A model generated the notes under the pieces. That model did not search any database. It saw only the letters and a program-made list of their open reading frames with translations, and was not told where the DNA came from. DNA of 64,000 nucleotides from Enterococcus sp. CSURQ0835 (GTDB taxonomy: Bacteria > Bacillota > Bacilli > Lactobacillales > Enterococcaceae): the NCBI RefSeq assembly GCF_902706605.1, contig NZ_CACSLH010000007.1, positions 1 through 64,000 of the forward strand, given 5' to 3'. A program made the translations under genes and the position numbers. Below are positions 8,835 to 17,554 of this stretch, piece by piece. Position 1 is the first letter of the stretch. Each line of letters starts with the position of its first letter.

Positions 8835-10040
8835 TTAATAGAGCAAATCATAGGCAAAGTTAAAAAAGTTTTGTGGTGCGTTGCCTTTTGGTGCGATCTT
8901 TTCGGCACCGGCTAACCAGTGTTCAAATTCTTTTTGACTGGGTACAGGTTTTGCGGCGGGCAACTGAGCAGGATTGGCAACTTTTTGTAACAACGTCAAA
9001 GGAGTCGTCTCACCATCTTGCGCTAATGTTTTTTTCCACGCATTCGGGTCTTCGTGTTTTTCTTTTGCCAAACGATCTAACAAGATTCCAGCATAAGCTC
9101 CGATCGCGTAGCCTTCGATCACGGCGCCGCTGTCACGGTAAGCGGGATTGTCATCTTTTAATAAAAGCGACAAAGCTTGTTGCACATCGGCTTCAGTTTT
9201 GATTTGTTGTGGGTAGCCGGCATACAAACTGGCTTTCAATTCATAATAATACGCTGAACCCTCTAGCCGATCACTTAACAAAGTGGCACGGGCATCTCGG
9301 GGATTCTTTTTTTGATAATCTGCATAAGTCGCGAGCGCATCGTTCAAATGTTCCGTTTGTCTAGCTGGTTCACTGATCGCTAAAGCCAATTGCTGTTGCA
9401 AGAGCATCCGTTTTTTGCGCGCTGCCGTATCAGTGTCGCGTTCATCGCGCTCACGGTTGCCAAATTTTGAAGTTGCCCATTTTTCTTGCGGTAACGCGTG
9501 GAACAATTCATGTGCAAATGTGATAAAAGGGTCATAAGTTCCTAAGTGTTCATAACGCTGAAAAGTATAAAAGTTTGTCAACGCATTCGGGTCGATTGGT
9601 AAGTAGGCCCCTGATACGCCATTAGTTGAAATCTTAGACCAGCCGCCATTCGTAGCAGGTCCCGCGATGTGATATTTTTTTAGTTCAGTTGCAGAAAGTG
9701 GTTTGAGCTGTCCCGTTGGGGTGATCAGTTGCGCTTTTTGAGTTGTGACATCTTGTGTGATGACAGCTTGATTGATTTCATTGTTGTCCGGCCAAAGTTC
9801 GGGCGCTTTTTGATTATAGATTTTGACTTGTTCAGCGAGAACCTTGAGATAAGCGGCAGTGGTTTGCGGCTGTTTGTGACTAGCAGCCCCGAGTGAAAAA
9901 TTTTTGTTTTCAATTTTAGGAATCGTTGCCTGATGAGCGACAGGCATTGGGAAAACGATCCGATGACCAATAAAGACAAGTGCGTAAATAAGGGCAACTA
10001 GCGCCACTGAGAATAGAAAAATTTTTTTCAAACGTTTCAT
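8835..10040 (-). CDS. Membrane-anchored protein with HExxH motif, putative zinc metallopeptidase
   Basis: No family recognised. The 401-aa protein has one N-terminal transmembrane/signal-anchor helix (about residues 7-27) after a basic MKRLKK, so the bulk is probably extracytoplasmic. A zincin-type HELFH motif is at 177-181 in FITFAHELFHALPQE. Acidic candidates for a third ligand follow (RERDERDTD near 200, LEGSAYYYE near 255). ATG 10040 has GGAGGAG upstream. It lies 15 nt after a small DUF4870-like membrane protein gene on the same strand, so both are probably one unit. Metallopeptidase is inferred from the motif; an inactive or regulatory protein is possible. Confidence 0.6.
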   Translation of the reverse strand: MKRLKKIFLFSVALVALIYALVFIGHRIVFPMPVAHQATIPKIENKNFSLGAASHKQPQTTAAYLKVLAEQVKIYNQKAPELWPDNNEINQAVITQDVTTQKAQLITPTGQLKPLSATELKKYHIAGPATNGGWSKISTNGVSGAYLPIDPNALTNFYTFQRYEHLGTYDPFITFAHELFHALPQEKWATSKFGNRERDERDTDTAARKKRMLLQQQLALAISEPARQTEHLNDALATYADYQKKNPRDARATLLSDRLEGSAYYYELKASLYAGYPQQIKTEADVQQALSLLLKDDNPAYRDSGAVIEGYAIGAYAGILLDRLAKEKHEDPNAWKKTLAQDGETTPLTLLQKVANPAQLPAAKPVPSQKEFEHWLAGAEKIAPKGNAPQNFFNFAYDLLY

Positions 10041-10055
10041 GGTCAACTCCTCCGT

Positions 10056-10391
10056 TTAAGAAAGAAAAAGTTTGATCCCATAATAGACATTGTAAAGTCC
10101 TAAGATCAAATCGACTAATAGTACGACACCGAGAAATAAAAGCGAGCCAACGCCCAGTGATTGCATAAATGTATCGCTGTTTCCAAAGGCTAGACCTAGA
10201 CTACCGATGACGATCGCTAAGCCAATTGTTAAAACGAGCGGGATCAAGTGCAGTTTAAACGCGCGACCAGCATGGTAGTGAGAAGTCGTATTTTTGGGCG
10301 TTAAGAGCCAAACGATAAAAGGAAAGAAAAAAGGCGCGAATAAAATGGAGATATAAGATAAACCATCTAAGATCTTGTTTTCAGATTGCAT
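10056..10391 (-). CDS. DUF4870/Tic20-like small membrane protein
   Basis: A 111-aa protein with three to four hydrophobic helices. The N-terminal LDGLSYISILFAPFFFPFIVWLL and the HAGRAFKLHLIPLVL stretch fit the DUF4870 family of unknown function. TTTAGGAGGAATTCCC precedes the ATG. It is the upstream gene of the HExxH protein and may be its membrane partner (inference). Confidence 0.72.
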   Translation of the reverse strand: MQSENKILDGLSYISILFAPFFFPFIVWLLTPKNTTSHYHAGRAFKLHLIPLVLTIGLAIVIGSLGLAFGNSDTFMQSLGVGSLLFLGVVLLVDLILGLYNVYYGIKLFLS

Positions 10392-10501
10392 GGGAATTCC
10401 TCCTAAAAAATAAATTTGTAGTTGAGATCATCATACCAAGGCCAAACATTTCTCGCTACTTTAAAGGCGTCAGCTGACAAAACTGTTCGTTTACTGTCAC
10501 C

Positions 10502-11482
10502 TTAACGCAAGTGGCGGATCTCTTTTGGTGTTGCACCGAAGTAATCCCGATACTTTTTGTAAAATTGCGTTTTGTTTGAGTAGCCGACAAATTCTGCGAT
10601 TGTTTCGATGGCTGCATCAGTAGTCAAAACGAGTCGATGCGCTTCATTTAACCGTTGCAACGTGACTAACTCTTTAAAGGTCTTACCGGTTTTTTCTTTG
10701 ATCATATTGGAAAGATAATTTTTATTGTAGCCAAACTCAGCTGCTAAATCTAACAAGGTCAGTTTCCGATAATCGTTTTCGATCCGCTGTAAGACTTTGA
10801 TCATGAAGTCGGCATCTTGAACGCCGTGGTAGATTTTTTCCAATTGAGAGTGATAGACCCGTGACAATTGTAAAAATAAAATCTGCGTATAGGCATCCAT
10901 GATCTCTTTAGTCAGCCGCTTGGGTTCATGAAATTCATGCATCATCTGTTCAAAAGTTGTTTGGATCTCAGGATGCTCGGTTAGATCCAACACTAAAAAA
11001 TTATCATTATAGTTATTGCCTAAGATCGCACTCATCAAAAAATTATATGTCAAGCCCGCACTGCGCGTATCGATTCGTTTCAAGAGGTCGATATTTAATT
11101 CTTTCGTTCGAAATAAAAAATTGATCAACAAGTCATTCGGTCCTAAAGCCGCTAGTTCGTGTTCGCTGTTCGTATCCAATAATAAAAGTTGCTTTTCTTT
11201 CAAGCGCAATTCTTTTCCGTTGACGACTTGCTGCGATTCACCTGCCAGCATGTAATTGAATTCTAAAAATTGATGGGAATGCAGTGGGTAAGGAGCAAAA
11301 CGTCGGTGTTTACGGATCAAGATATTTTGCGAATCGTAAAATAATTTATCGTGTATCACGAGAGATTGTGAATCATTGGTTAAATTTTCTTCTTCAAATT
11401 CTTTTGCAAAGATGCCAGTTTCTTTTTGTTTGATCTCGAGTTTATCTAAGGGAAGAAAAATGTCTTTAATCGTTTGGCCCAT
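10502..11482 (-). CDS. AraC-family transcriptional regulator of the rhamnose locus
   Basis: The 326-aa activator-type protein has an N-terminal cupin-like sensor (FAPYPLHSHQFLEFNYMLAGESQQVVNGKE, about residues 60-90). The C-terminal pair of AraC helix-turn-helices (about 220-326) includes LAAEFGYNKNYLSNMIKEKTGKTFKELV and IAEFVGYSNKTQFYKKYRDYFGATPKEIR. The divergent position against the rhamnose catabolic operon makes it the likely RhaR/RhaS-type L-rhamnose sensor (inference from context). AGGTGATGATAAA precedes the ATG. Its own promoter is TTGACA-16-TATAAT. Confidence 0.88.
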   Translation of the reverse strand: MGQTIKDIFLPLDKLEIKQKETGIFAKEFEEENLTNDSQSLVIHDKLFYDSQNILIRKHRRFAPYPLHSHQFLEFNYMLAGESQQVVNGKELRLKEKQLLLLDTNSEHELAALGPNDLLINFLFRTKELNIDLLKRIDTRSAGLTYNFLMSAILGNNYNDNFLVLDLTEHPEIQTTFEQMMHEFHEPKRLTKEIMDAYTQILFLQLSRVYHSQLEKIYHGVQDADFMIKVLQRIENDYRKLTLLDLAAEFGYNKNYLSNMIKEKTGKTFKELVTLQRLNEAHRLVLTTDAAIETIAEFVGYSNKTQFYKKYRDYFGATPKEIRHLR

Positions 11483-11512
11483 TTTATCATCACCTGTATT
11501 TTTGTTAGTTTT

Positions 11513-11540
11513 ATTATAACTTTCTGATATTGTCTGTCAA
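11513..11540 (-). promoter_or_regulatory. Promoter of the AraC regulator gene
   Basis: On the minus strand, TTGACA (11540-11535), a 16-nt spacer and TATAAT (11518-11513). Its -35 overlaps that of the divergent catabolic promoter, so binding there can affect both directions. Confidence 0.8.
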
Positions 11541-11558
11541 CGTGATCCAGCTTAAACT
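11530..11558 (+). promoter_or_regulatory. Promoter of the rhamnose catabolic operon
   Basis: TTGTCT (11530-11535), a 17-nt spacer and TAAACT (11553-11558). Both hexamers are weak, as expected for a promoter that needs an AraC-type activator. Confidence 0.6.
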
Positions 11559-11575
11559 AGAAACATATTAAGCGA

Positions 11576-11589
11576 TGTAAACGAATTCA
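11576..11589 (+). promoter_or_regulatory. cre site (CcpA binding)
   Basis: TGTAAACGAATTCA fits the CcpA consensus TGNAANCGNNNNCA at every fixed position. It lies about 18 nt downstream of the -10 and just before the ribosome site, suiting roadblock-type glucose repression of the rhamnose operon. Confidence 0.75.
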
Positions 11590-11611
11590 AAAAAAGAGAG
11601 GAATGTATCAA

Positions 11612-12817
11612 ATGAACAAAAAAGGGTTGATGAAGTTTTCACTACTGTCGATTTCACTCGTGTTGACTTCGAATACGGCAATCGCGTCCGCATTGCCAAT
11701 GATGTTGGGCTATTATAAGAATCAGCCGCAGTCATCTGTAGAACTGTTAATGACGATCCCGCAAGCAAGCGTTGTCATTTTTATCGCGTTAAGTAGTATC
11801 ATTGCGAAAAAGATTGGACAGAAAAAAACCGTCTTGATCGGTTTGATCTTGGCAGGGGTGTCAGGTGTCTTACCAGTCGTCACGTCAAATTTTTATTTGT
11901 TGATGATTTCACGAATCGCGTTAGGTGCCGGCTTTGGACTTTTTAATTCACTTGCGGTCAGCATGATCAGTGAATTTTTCGACGGTGATGAAGCTGCGAC
12001 ATTGATCGGGTTCCAATCAGCTTTCCAAGGGTTGGGGGCAGCCGTGATGACTTTTGCGGCCGGTCACTTATTAAACTTCGGTTGGCAACGGGCATTTCTC
12101 GTTTATCTGATCATTATTCCGATCATTTTCTTATTCATGATGTTTGTACCAGAGCCACCTAAAGCTGCGAAAGCCGCGGAAGAAGCGCTGGATCAGCCAA
12201 CAACGAAAACTAAATTAAGCACAACGACGATCGGTTACGGGATCTTGTTACTTCTCTTATGTGTCTTGTACATGATCGTAGCTGTTAAATTATCATTGTT
12301 CATCACAACAAATGGTATCGGCACAGCATCGAATGCTGGAACGATTCTTTCATTCATGCAAGTTGCTAACATGGTCACTGGTTTCTTATTCGGTCTGATT
12401 TTCAAAAAATTGAAAGCCTTCACATTACCAGTTTCATTTTTCATCATGGCAGCCGCACTTGTCTTGATCTTAGTTTCAAAAAGTTTGTTTTTAACCGGGA
12501 TCGGCGCAGCACTAAACGGCGTAGCCTTTGCATTGTTTGTTCCGTACATCTTCAATGATGCAAATTCAAAAGTTTCTCAAAGTGCTAAAGCAAGCACGAC
12601 CTCTTTCATTTTAGTCTTAGCTAACATCGGAAACTTCGCCTCGCCTTATGGCCATAAGTTTTTAGAATTATTTGGTCTAGGTGACAACGGTTTACAAAAT
12701 ATTTTCTTAAACGGCAGCATCATTATGGTCGTGTTAGGCATTATTTTCACCTTACTTTCACTTAAAAAAAAATCGACTAAATCAGACAACGACTTGAACG
12801 TTGCAGAACAAAATTAG
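11612..12817 (+). CDS. MFS transporter, probable L-rhamnose uptake
   Basis: A 401-aa protein with about 12 hydrophobic helices. The MFS loop motif appears after helix 2 (AKKIGQKKTVLIG), with RIALGAGFGLFNSLAVSMISEFF in helices 4-5. It is the first gene of the rhamnose operon, so rhamnose or a rhamnoside is the likely substrate. It does not look like the DMT-type RhaT or a PTS. Start ATG 11612 follows AGAGAGG at a workable distance; the ATG at 11603 lies too close to that site. Confidence 0.8.
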   Translation: MNKKGLMKFSLLSISLVLTSNTAIASALPMMLGYYKNQPQSSVELLMTIPQASVVIFIALSSIIAKKIGQKKTVLIGLILAGVSGVLPVVTSNFYLLMISRIALGAGFGLFNSLAVSMISEFFDGDEAATLIGFQSAFQGLGAAVMTFAAGHLLNFGWQRAFLVYLIIIPIIFLFMMFVPEPPKAAKAAEEALDQPTTKTKLSTTTIGYGILLLLLCVLYMIVAVKLSLFITTNGIGTASNAGTILSFMQVANMVTGFLFGLIFKKLKAFTLPVSFFIMAAALVLILVSKSLFLTGIGAALNGVAFALFVPYIFNDANSKVSQSAKASTTSFILVLANIGNFASPYGHKFLELFGLGDNGLQNIFLNGSIIMVVLGIIFTLLSLKKKSTKSDNDLNVAEQN

Positions 12818-12830
12818 GAGGCAGCAATCA

Positions 12831-14294
12831 ATGGAATATATCGCAATTGATATCGGAGCTTCGAGTGGTCGCTTGATTCGTGCACACTTCAAAGGCTTAG
12901 GTGGTTTTGAATTAGAAGAGCTCCACCGGTTTAAAAATGGATTTGAAAATAAAGGCGGCACTGATTATTGGAACTTCAATCATTTAGTGAATGAGATCTT
13001 AAAAGGCTTGGAAAAAGTCAAACAAGCAGGTATCACGGAATGTTACGTGGGGATCGATACGTGGGGCGTTGACTATGGTTTGTTAGATAAAGCAGGTAAT
13101 TTGATCAGTGATCCCGTCAGTTATCGGGACAGTCGGACTCAAAATGCGATCGCTGACTTTGCGAAAAAAATGTCACTGGAAACATTGTACGAAAAAACGG
13201 GGATTCAGTTGCAGCCATTCAACACTGTTTTTCAATTATTCGTTGAAGACCAAGCAAAATTAGCGCAAGCCGATAAATTATTATTGATGCCGGATCTACT
13301 GGGATACATTTTTACCGGCAATGCGGTCACCGAAAAAACCAATGCATCGACTATGCAATTGTTGAATTTAAAAACGCGCAAGTGGGATCAAGACATTTTA
13401 GATGTTGTGGGAGTAAGCGAAGACTTGTTCCCAACGATCACTGAACCAGGACAAATCTTAGGTGAGTTACAAGCTGAAAAATTCAGTGACTATGATTTAC
13501 CAAAAGCAAAGTTCATTACGATCGCTTCTCATGACACGGCTTCAGCAGTCGTTGGTACACCAGCGCACGGCGAAGACTGGGCATATATCAGTTCTGGTAC
13601 ATGGTCGTTGATGGGGGTTGAAATCCCTGAAGGTATCTCAACACAAAAAGCTTTCGATTCGAACTTCACGAATGAGTGGGGCGTTCAAGGAACGATCCGC
13701 TTCTTGAAAAATATTATGGGGATGTGGTTGATCCAAGAAGTGGCACGGATGCAAGAGTACCAATACAGTTTCCCTGAGCTAGCCGAGTTAGCTAGCCAAG
13801 AAGAACCTTTCCAACAATTCGTTGACGTTAATGATGCGCGCTTTTTAAATCCAGCAAACATGATCGAAGCGTTGCAAGCGTATTGTCGTGAGACGAATCA
13901 AAAAGTACCACAAACACCCGGGGAACTTGCTCGTTGTGTCTATGACAACTTAGCTTTGTGTTATGCCGTTGAATTAGAAAATCTAGAAAAAATCACTGGT
14001 CGCAAGATCAACAAACTGCACATCGTCGGTGGCGGTTCCAATAATAAAATGTTGAACCAATTGACTGCCGATGTTTGTGAGATCGAAGTGGAAGCTGGAC
14101 CAGGAGAAGCAACTGCGATCGGAAATCTAATGGTGCAAATCATCGCCACTCACGGCTATGGCACGTTGGAACAAGCCCGGGAAGATATTCGCAATTGTGT
14201 GGAACTAGAAGCGTATTGTCCACAAACGTCTGAAACAGTTAGTCAAGCGTTGACTGAGTTTAAAAGCTTTATCAATAAAAAACAATTAGTTTAA
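12831..14294 (+). CDS. rhaB: L-rhamnulokinase
   Basis: FGGY-family kinase, 487 aa, phosphorylating L-rhamnulose to rhamnulose-1-phosphate. The N-terminal nucleotide-fold loop is [12 protein letters not shown], with [26 protein letters not shown] and [10 protein letters not shown] in the middle. The C-terminal [19 protein letters not shown] matches the ATP-binding region. Length is typical. TAGGAGG, overlapping the stop of the transporter gene, precedes the ATG; the frame opening at 12801 overlaps that gene and is rejected. Confidence 0.95.
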   Translation: MEYIAIDIGASSGRLIRAHFKGLGGFELEELHRFKNGFENKGGTDYWNFNHLVNEILKGLEKVKQAGITECYVGIDTWGVDYGLLDKAGNLISDPVSYRDSRTQNAIADFAKKMSLETLYEKTGIQLQPFNTVFQLFVEDQAKLAQADKLLLMPDLLGYIFTGNAVTEKTNASTMQLLNLKTRKWDQDILDVVGVSEDLFPTITEPGQILGELQAEKFSDYDLPKAKFITIASHDTASAVVGTPAHGEDWAYISSGTWSLMGVEIPEGISTQKAFDSNFTNEWGVQGTIRFLKNIMGMWLIQEVARMQEYQYSFPELAELASQEEPFQQFVDVNDARFLNPANMIEALQAYCRETNQKVPQTPGELARCVYDNLALCYAVELENLEKITGRKINKLHIVGGGSNNKMLNQLTADVCEIEVEAGPGEATAIGNLMVQIIATHGYGTLEQAREDIRNCVELEAYCPQTSETVSQALTEFKSFINKKQLV

Positions 14295-14311
14295 AAGGAG
14301 AGAAAAAAATT

Positions 14312-15565
14312 ATGTCAGATGTACAAAAACGTTATGAAGAAGCAAAAGCACGCTATGCTGCGATCGGTGTCGATACGGATCAAGCGTTAAAAAAATTAGA
14401 ACAGATCAAAATCTCAATGCATTGCTGGCAAGGCGATGATGTAACAGGTTTCTTAAATCCTGATGGCGAATTAACGGGTGGGATCATGGCAACGGGGAAC
14501 TATCCAGGTGCAGCCCATACGCCCGCTCAATTACGAGAAGATTTAGAAAAAGCTTACTCATTGATCCCAGGAAAACATAAATTGAATTTACATGCGATCT
14601 ACTTAGACACGGATGAAAAAGTTGACTTAAATGAAATCGAACCAAAACATTTCACACTATGGGTCGACTGGGCTAAAGAACAAGGCGTTGGTTTAGACTT
14701 CAACCCAACTTTCTTCTCACACCCAATGATGAAAGATGGTTATACATTGGCTCACCCAGATAAAGAAGTACGTGACTTCTGGATCGAACACGGCAAACGC
14801 GCCCGCAAGATCGCAGAATACTTCGGGAAAGAATTAGGCCAAACCTGTATCGATAACTTCTGGGTTCCAGATGGTATGAAAGACAACCCGATCGATCGGT
14901 TGAGCCCACGTCGTCGCCTGATGGAATCATTAGATGAGATCTTTGCAGAAGAAGTCAACGAAGCGTACACCCAAGATGCAGTCGAAAGTAAATTATTCGG
15001 TCTAGGTGCTGAAGCGTATACTGCAGGTTCCCATGAGTTTTACATGGGCTATGGTTTGACACGCGATAAATTGATCTGTCTTGATGCGGGTCACTTCCAT
15101 CCAACAGAAGTGATCTCAAACAAACTTTCTTCATTAGCACTCTTTTCTAAAGGAATCATGCTCCACGTGTCACGCCCAGTTCGTTGGGACTCTGACCATG
15201 TTGTGATCATGGATGACGAATTGCAAGAAATCGGTAAAGAAATTGTGCGCAATGATCTATTAGACAAAACAAACATCGGCTTAGACTTCTTTGATGCAAC
15301 GATCAACCGGGTCGTAGCTTGGGTCGTAGGTACTCGGAACACCCAAAAAGCATTATTAAAAGCGATGTTAGAACCAACGCAAGAATTAAAAGACATGGAA
15401 GATAAATTCGATTTCACTTCACGCATGGTTTATACCGAAGAATTGAAAGACTATCCTTACGGCGATGTTTGGAATTACTTCTGTGAACAAAACAATGTAC
15501 CAGTTGGTTTGGACTGGTTGAAAGAAGTTCGTCAGTACGAACAAGATGTTCAATTAAAACGCTAA
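14312..15565 (+). CDS. rhaA: L-rhamnose isomerase
   Basis: A 417-aa isomerase converting L-rhamnose to L-rhamnulose with a divalent metal. Family stretches include [14 protein letters not shown] (about 31-44), [30 protein letters not shown] and [15 protein letters not shown]. Length matches the usual 415-420 aa. AAAAGGAGAG lies before the ATG. Second catabolic enzyme gene of the operon, 17 nt after rhaB. Confidence 0.97.
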   Translation: MSDVQKRYEEAKARYAAIGVDTDQALKKLEQIKISMHCWQGDDVTGFLNPDGELTGGIMATGNYPGAAHTPAQLREDLEKAYSLIPGKHKLNLHAIYLDTDEKVDLNEIEPKHFTLWVDWAKEQGVGLDFNPTFFSHPMMKDGYTLAHPDKEVRDFWIEHGKRARKIAEYFGKELGQTCIDNFWVPDGMKDNPIDRLSPRRRLMESLDEIFAEEVNEAYTQDAVESKLFGLGAEAYTAGSHEFYMGYGLTRDKLICLDAGHFHPTEVISNKLSSLALFSKGIMLHVSRPVRWDSDHVVIMDDELQEIGKEIVRNDLLDKTNIGLDFFDATINRVVAWVVGTRNTQKALLKAMLEPTQELKDMEDKFDFTSRMVYTEELKDYPYGDVWNYFCEQNNVPVGLDWLKEVRQYEQDVQLKR

Positions 15566-15581
15566 AACTAAATTTTGCGGC

Positions 15582-15640
15582 TACGACAGAAAAGTTCTGT
15601 CGTACCCGCTTTTCCGTGAAGGACTGAAAATTTTTCAGTC
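15582..15640 (+). promoter_or_regulatory. Two hairpins between rhaA and rhaD
   Basis: A perfect 10-bp stem with AAG loop (15582-15604) is followed by a 9-bp stem (15622-15640). Neither has a strong U-run, so they suggest mRNA processing or 3'-end protection within the operon more than termination. Confidence 0.55.
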
Positions 15641-15696
15641 AGCTCATTTAGCATAAACGGACGTAAATGCGCCCGATAAAAAATGGAGGCATTATT

Positions 15697-16518
15697 GTGA
15701 GTAAAAATATTTTAGAAGCACCTTTTGTAAAAGAAATGGTCGAAGTGACGACTAATCTTTATCATCATGGTTGGGATGAACGAAACGGCGGAAACGTCAC
15801 GTACTTGTTAGATGAAAAAGCGGTCACTGAATATTTAGATCCGACAAAAGTTGTGCGCAATATTCCGATGGACTTTGATGGTTCTGCGATCAAAGGAAAA
15901 TATTTCATCGTGACCGGTTCAGGAAAATATTTTAAAAATGTCAAAAATGATCCCGCCTGTAATTTAGGTGTGTTGCGGGTAGCCGATGATGGTCAAAGTG
16001 TTGATTTGTTGTGGGGCTATACTGATGGCGGCAAACCGACGAGTGAATTGCCAGCTCATTTGATGAGTCACATCGCACGTCTTTCCGTTGATCCAGAAAA
16101 TCGGATCGTGATGCATTGTCACGCGACGCATTTATTAGCGATGACATTCTCCCATGATTTAGATCCACGAGCGTTCACGCGGACATTATGGCAAATGTGT
16201 ACCGAATGTCTCGTTGTTTTCCCAGAGGGGGTCTCGGTGATTCCTTGGTTGATCCCAGGCTCAAATGAGATCGGCAAAGCGACCGCTGAAAAAATGAAAG
16301 AAACTCGATTAGTCATGTGGCCGCAACATGGAGTTTACGGTGTGGGACGTGATATGGATGAAGTGTACGGCTTGATCGAAACGGCAGAAAAAGCGGCTCA
16401 AGTCTATACGTATGTGCAAGCGCAAGGCGGCATCAAACAAACTTTGACGGATGAAAACTTGAAAAAATTAGCGGATGCATTCGGGGTAACACCACGCGCA
16501 GGCTATTTGAATTTATAA
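15697..16518 (+). CDS. rhaD: Rhamnulose-1-phosphate aldolase
   Basis: Class II zinc aldolase, 273 aa, cleaving rhamnulose-1-phosphate to DHAP and L-lactaldehyde. Visible motifs: GWDERNGGNVTYLL, GSGKYFKNV, and the metal-binding MHCHATHLLA with a later WPQHGVYGVG, which together give the His ligands; a Glu in ECLVVFPEG is typical. Start is GTG 15697 with GGAGG 7 nt upstream; the frame opening at 15667 has no ribosome site. Confidence 0.95.
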   Translation: MSKNILEAPFVKEMVEVTTNLYHHGWDERNGGNVTYLLDEKAVTEYLDPTKVVRNIPMDFDGSAIKGKYFIVTGSGKYFKNVKNDPACNLGVLRVADDGQSVDLLWGYTDGGKPTSELPAHLMSHIARLSVDPENRIVMHCHATHLLAMTFSHDLDPRAFTRTLWQMCTECLVVFPEGVSVIPWLIPGSNEIGKATAEKMKETRLVMWPQHGVYGVGRDMDEVYGLIETAEKAAQVYTYVQAQGGIKQTLTDENLKKLADAFGVTPRAGYLNL

Positions 16519-16529
16519 GAGGTGAAGGC

Positions 16530-17144
16530 ATGACCAGTAATTTAGCAAAAATGATCGCAGGAGATGTCTACGAACAAGATGAAGAGTTGTTGAAGGTGCG
16601 ACTCGACATGCGTGATCATTTATTTGCGTTTAATCACACGCAACCACGAAAAATGGCTGAGCGTAAACAATTGATCAAACAGATCTTTGGTCAGACCGGA
16701 GAAGAATTATTTGTGGAGCAACCGTTTCATTGTGATTACGGGTTCAACATCACCGTGGGGGAAAATTTTTTGGCAAATGCCAATTGCATATTATTAGATG
16801 TTTGTCCGATCACGATCGGTGACGATTGTCTCTTAGCGCCAAATGTCGGTATTTACACGGCTGGTCATGCACTTGATCCTGAATTGCGGCGTCAACACGC
16901 TGAGTATGGCGCGCCAGTTACGATCGGCAACAATGTTTGGATCGGAGCCGGCTCGATCGTGTTGCCAGGTGTTACGATCGGGGATGATGTCGTGATCGGA
17001 GCGGGCAGTCTCGTGACTAAAGATATCCCAGCTGGTGTGTTAGCAGCGGGACATCCTTGTAAGGTCATTCGCGAGTTTGATGAGCGGGACAAAGTTTATT
17101 ATTTCAAAGATAAAAAATATCCAGCTGAGTATCAAAAGCTGTGA
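16530..17144 (+). CDS. Sugar O-acetyltransferase, maltose/galactoside type (left-handed beta-helix)
   Basis: The 204-aa hexapeptide-repeat enzyme has an N-terminal Mac domain (MIAGDVYEQDEELLKVR) and a beta-helix with repeated [LIV]-G-x4 units (IGNNVWIGAGSIVLPGVTIGDDVVIGAGS). The catalytic His is probably in YTAGHALDPELR. It transfers acetyl from acetyl-CoA to a sugar hydroxyl. Its position inside the rhamnose operon, 11 nt after rhaD, is unusual: it may detoxify non-metabolised rhamnose analogues, as proposed for LacA (inference). Confidence 0.88.
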   Translation: MTSNLAKMIAGDVYEQDEELLKVRLDMRDHLFAFNHTQPRKMAERKQLIKQIFGQTGEELFVEQPFHCDYGFNITVGENFLANANCILLDVCPITIGDDCLLAPNVGIYTAGHALDPELRRQHAEYGAPVTIGNNVWIGAGSIVLPGVTIGDDVVIGAGSLVTKDIPAGVLAAGHPCKVIREFDERDKVYYFKDKKYPAEYQKL

Positions 17145-17160
17145 CAGACAGGAGTAAAAA

Positions 17161-17472
17161 ATGATCAAAAAAGCAGTGCGGATGAAATTATATCCAGGGT
17201 TGAAAGAAGAATACGCAAAACGACATGATGAATTATGGCCAGAGATGCGCGAGATGTTAAAAGAGCACGGCGCGATCAGCTACTCGATCTTTTTAGATCC
17301 CGAAACGGATTATTTATTTGGTTACTTAGAGATCGAAGACGAAGGTAAATGGGCAAGCGTGCCTGACACTGAGATCAATCGCAAGTGGTGGGATTATATG
17401 AAAGACATGATGGAAACAAATCCTGACCATTCGCCAGTCAGTGTAGAGTTGGAACAAGTTTTTGAATTGTAG
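17161..17472 (+). CDS. rhaM: L-rhamnose mutarotase
   Basis: The 103-aa protein of the RhaM/YiiL family interconverts rhamnose anomers so that the isomerase is fed. Visible family stretches: MKLYPGLKEEYAKRHDELWPEM (about 8-29, with the catalytic His), YSIFLDPETDYLFGYLEIED and KWWDYMKDMM. Length is canonical. ACAGGAG precedes the ATG. Last gene of the main rhamnose transcript, followed by a terminator. Confidence 0.95.
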   Translation: MIKKAVRMKLYPGLKEEYAKRHDELWPEMREMLKEHGAISYSIFLDPETDYLFGYLEIEDEGKWASVPDTEINRKWWDYMKDMMETNPDHSPVSVELEQVFEL

Positions 17473-17477
17473 CAGTA

Positions 17478-17506
17478 ACTAAAAAAGCGCAAGTCGCTTT
17501 TTTAGT
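17478..17506 (+). terminator. Rho-independent terminator after rhaM
   Basis: A 12-nt perfect stem (ACTAAAAAAGCG paired with CGCTTTTTTAGT), small loop. It separates the rhaM transcript from fucO, so fucO probably has its own promoter or depends on read-through. Confidence 0.85.
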
Positions 17507-17554
17507 GTTTAACATGTGAAACTAGACACAAAAATTTAAAGGAGCGAAACAAAG

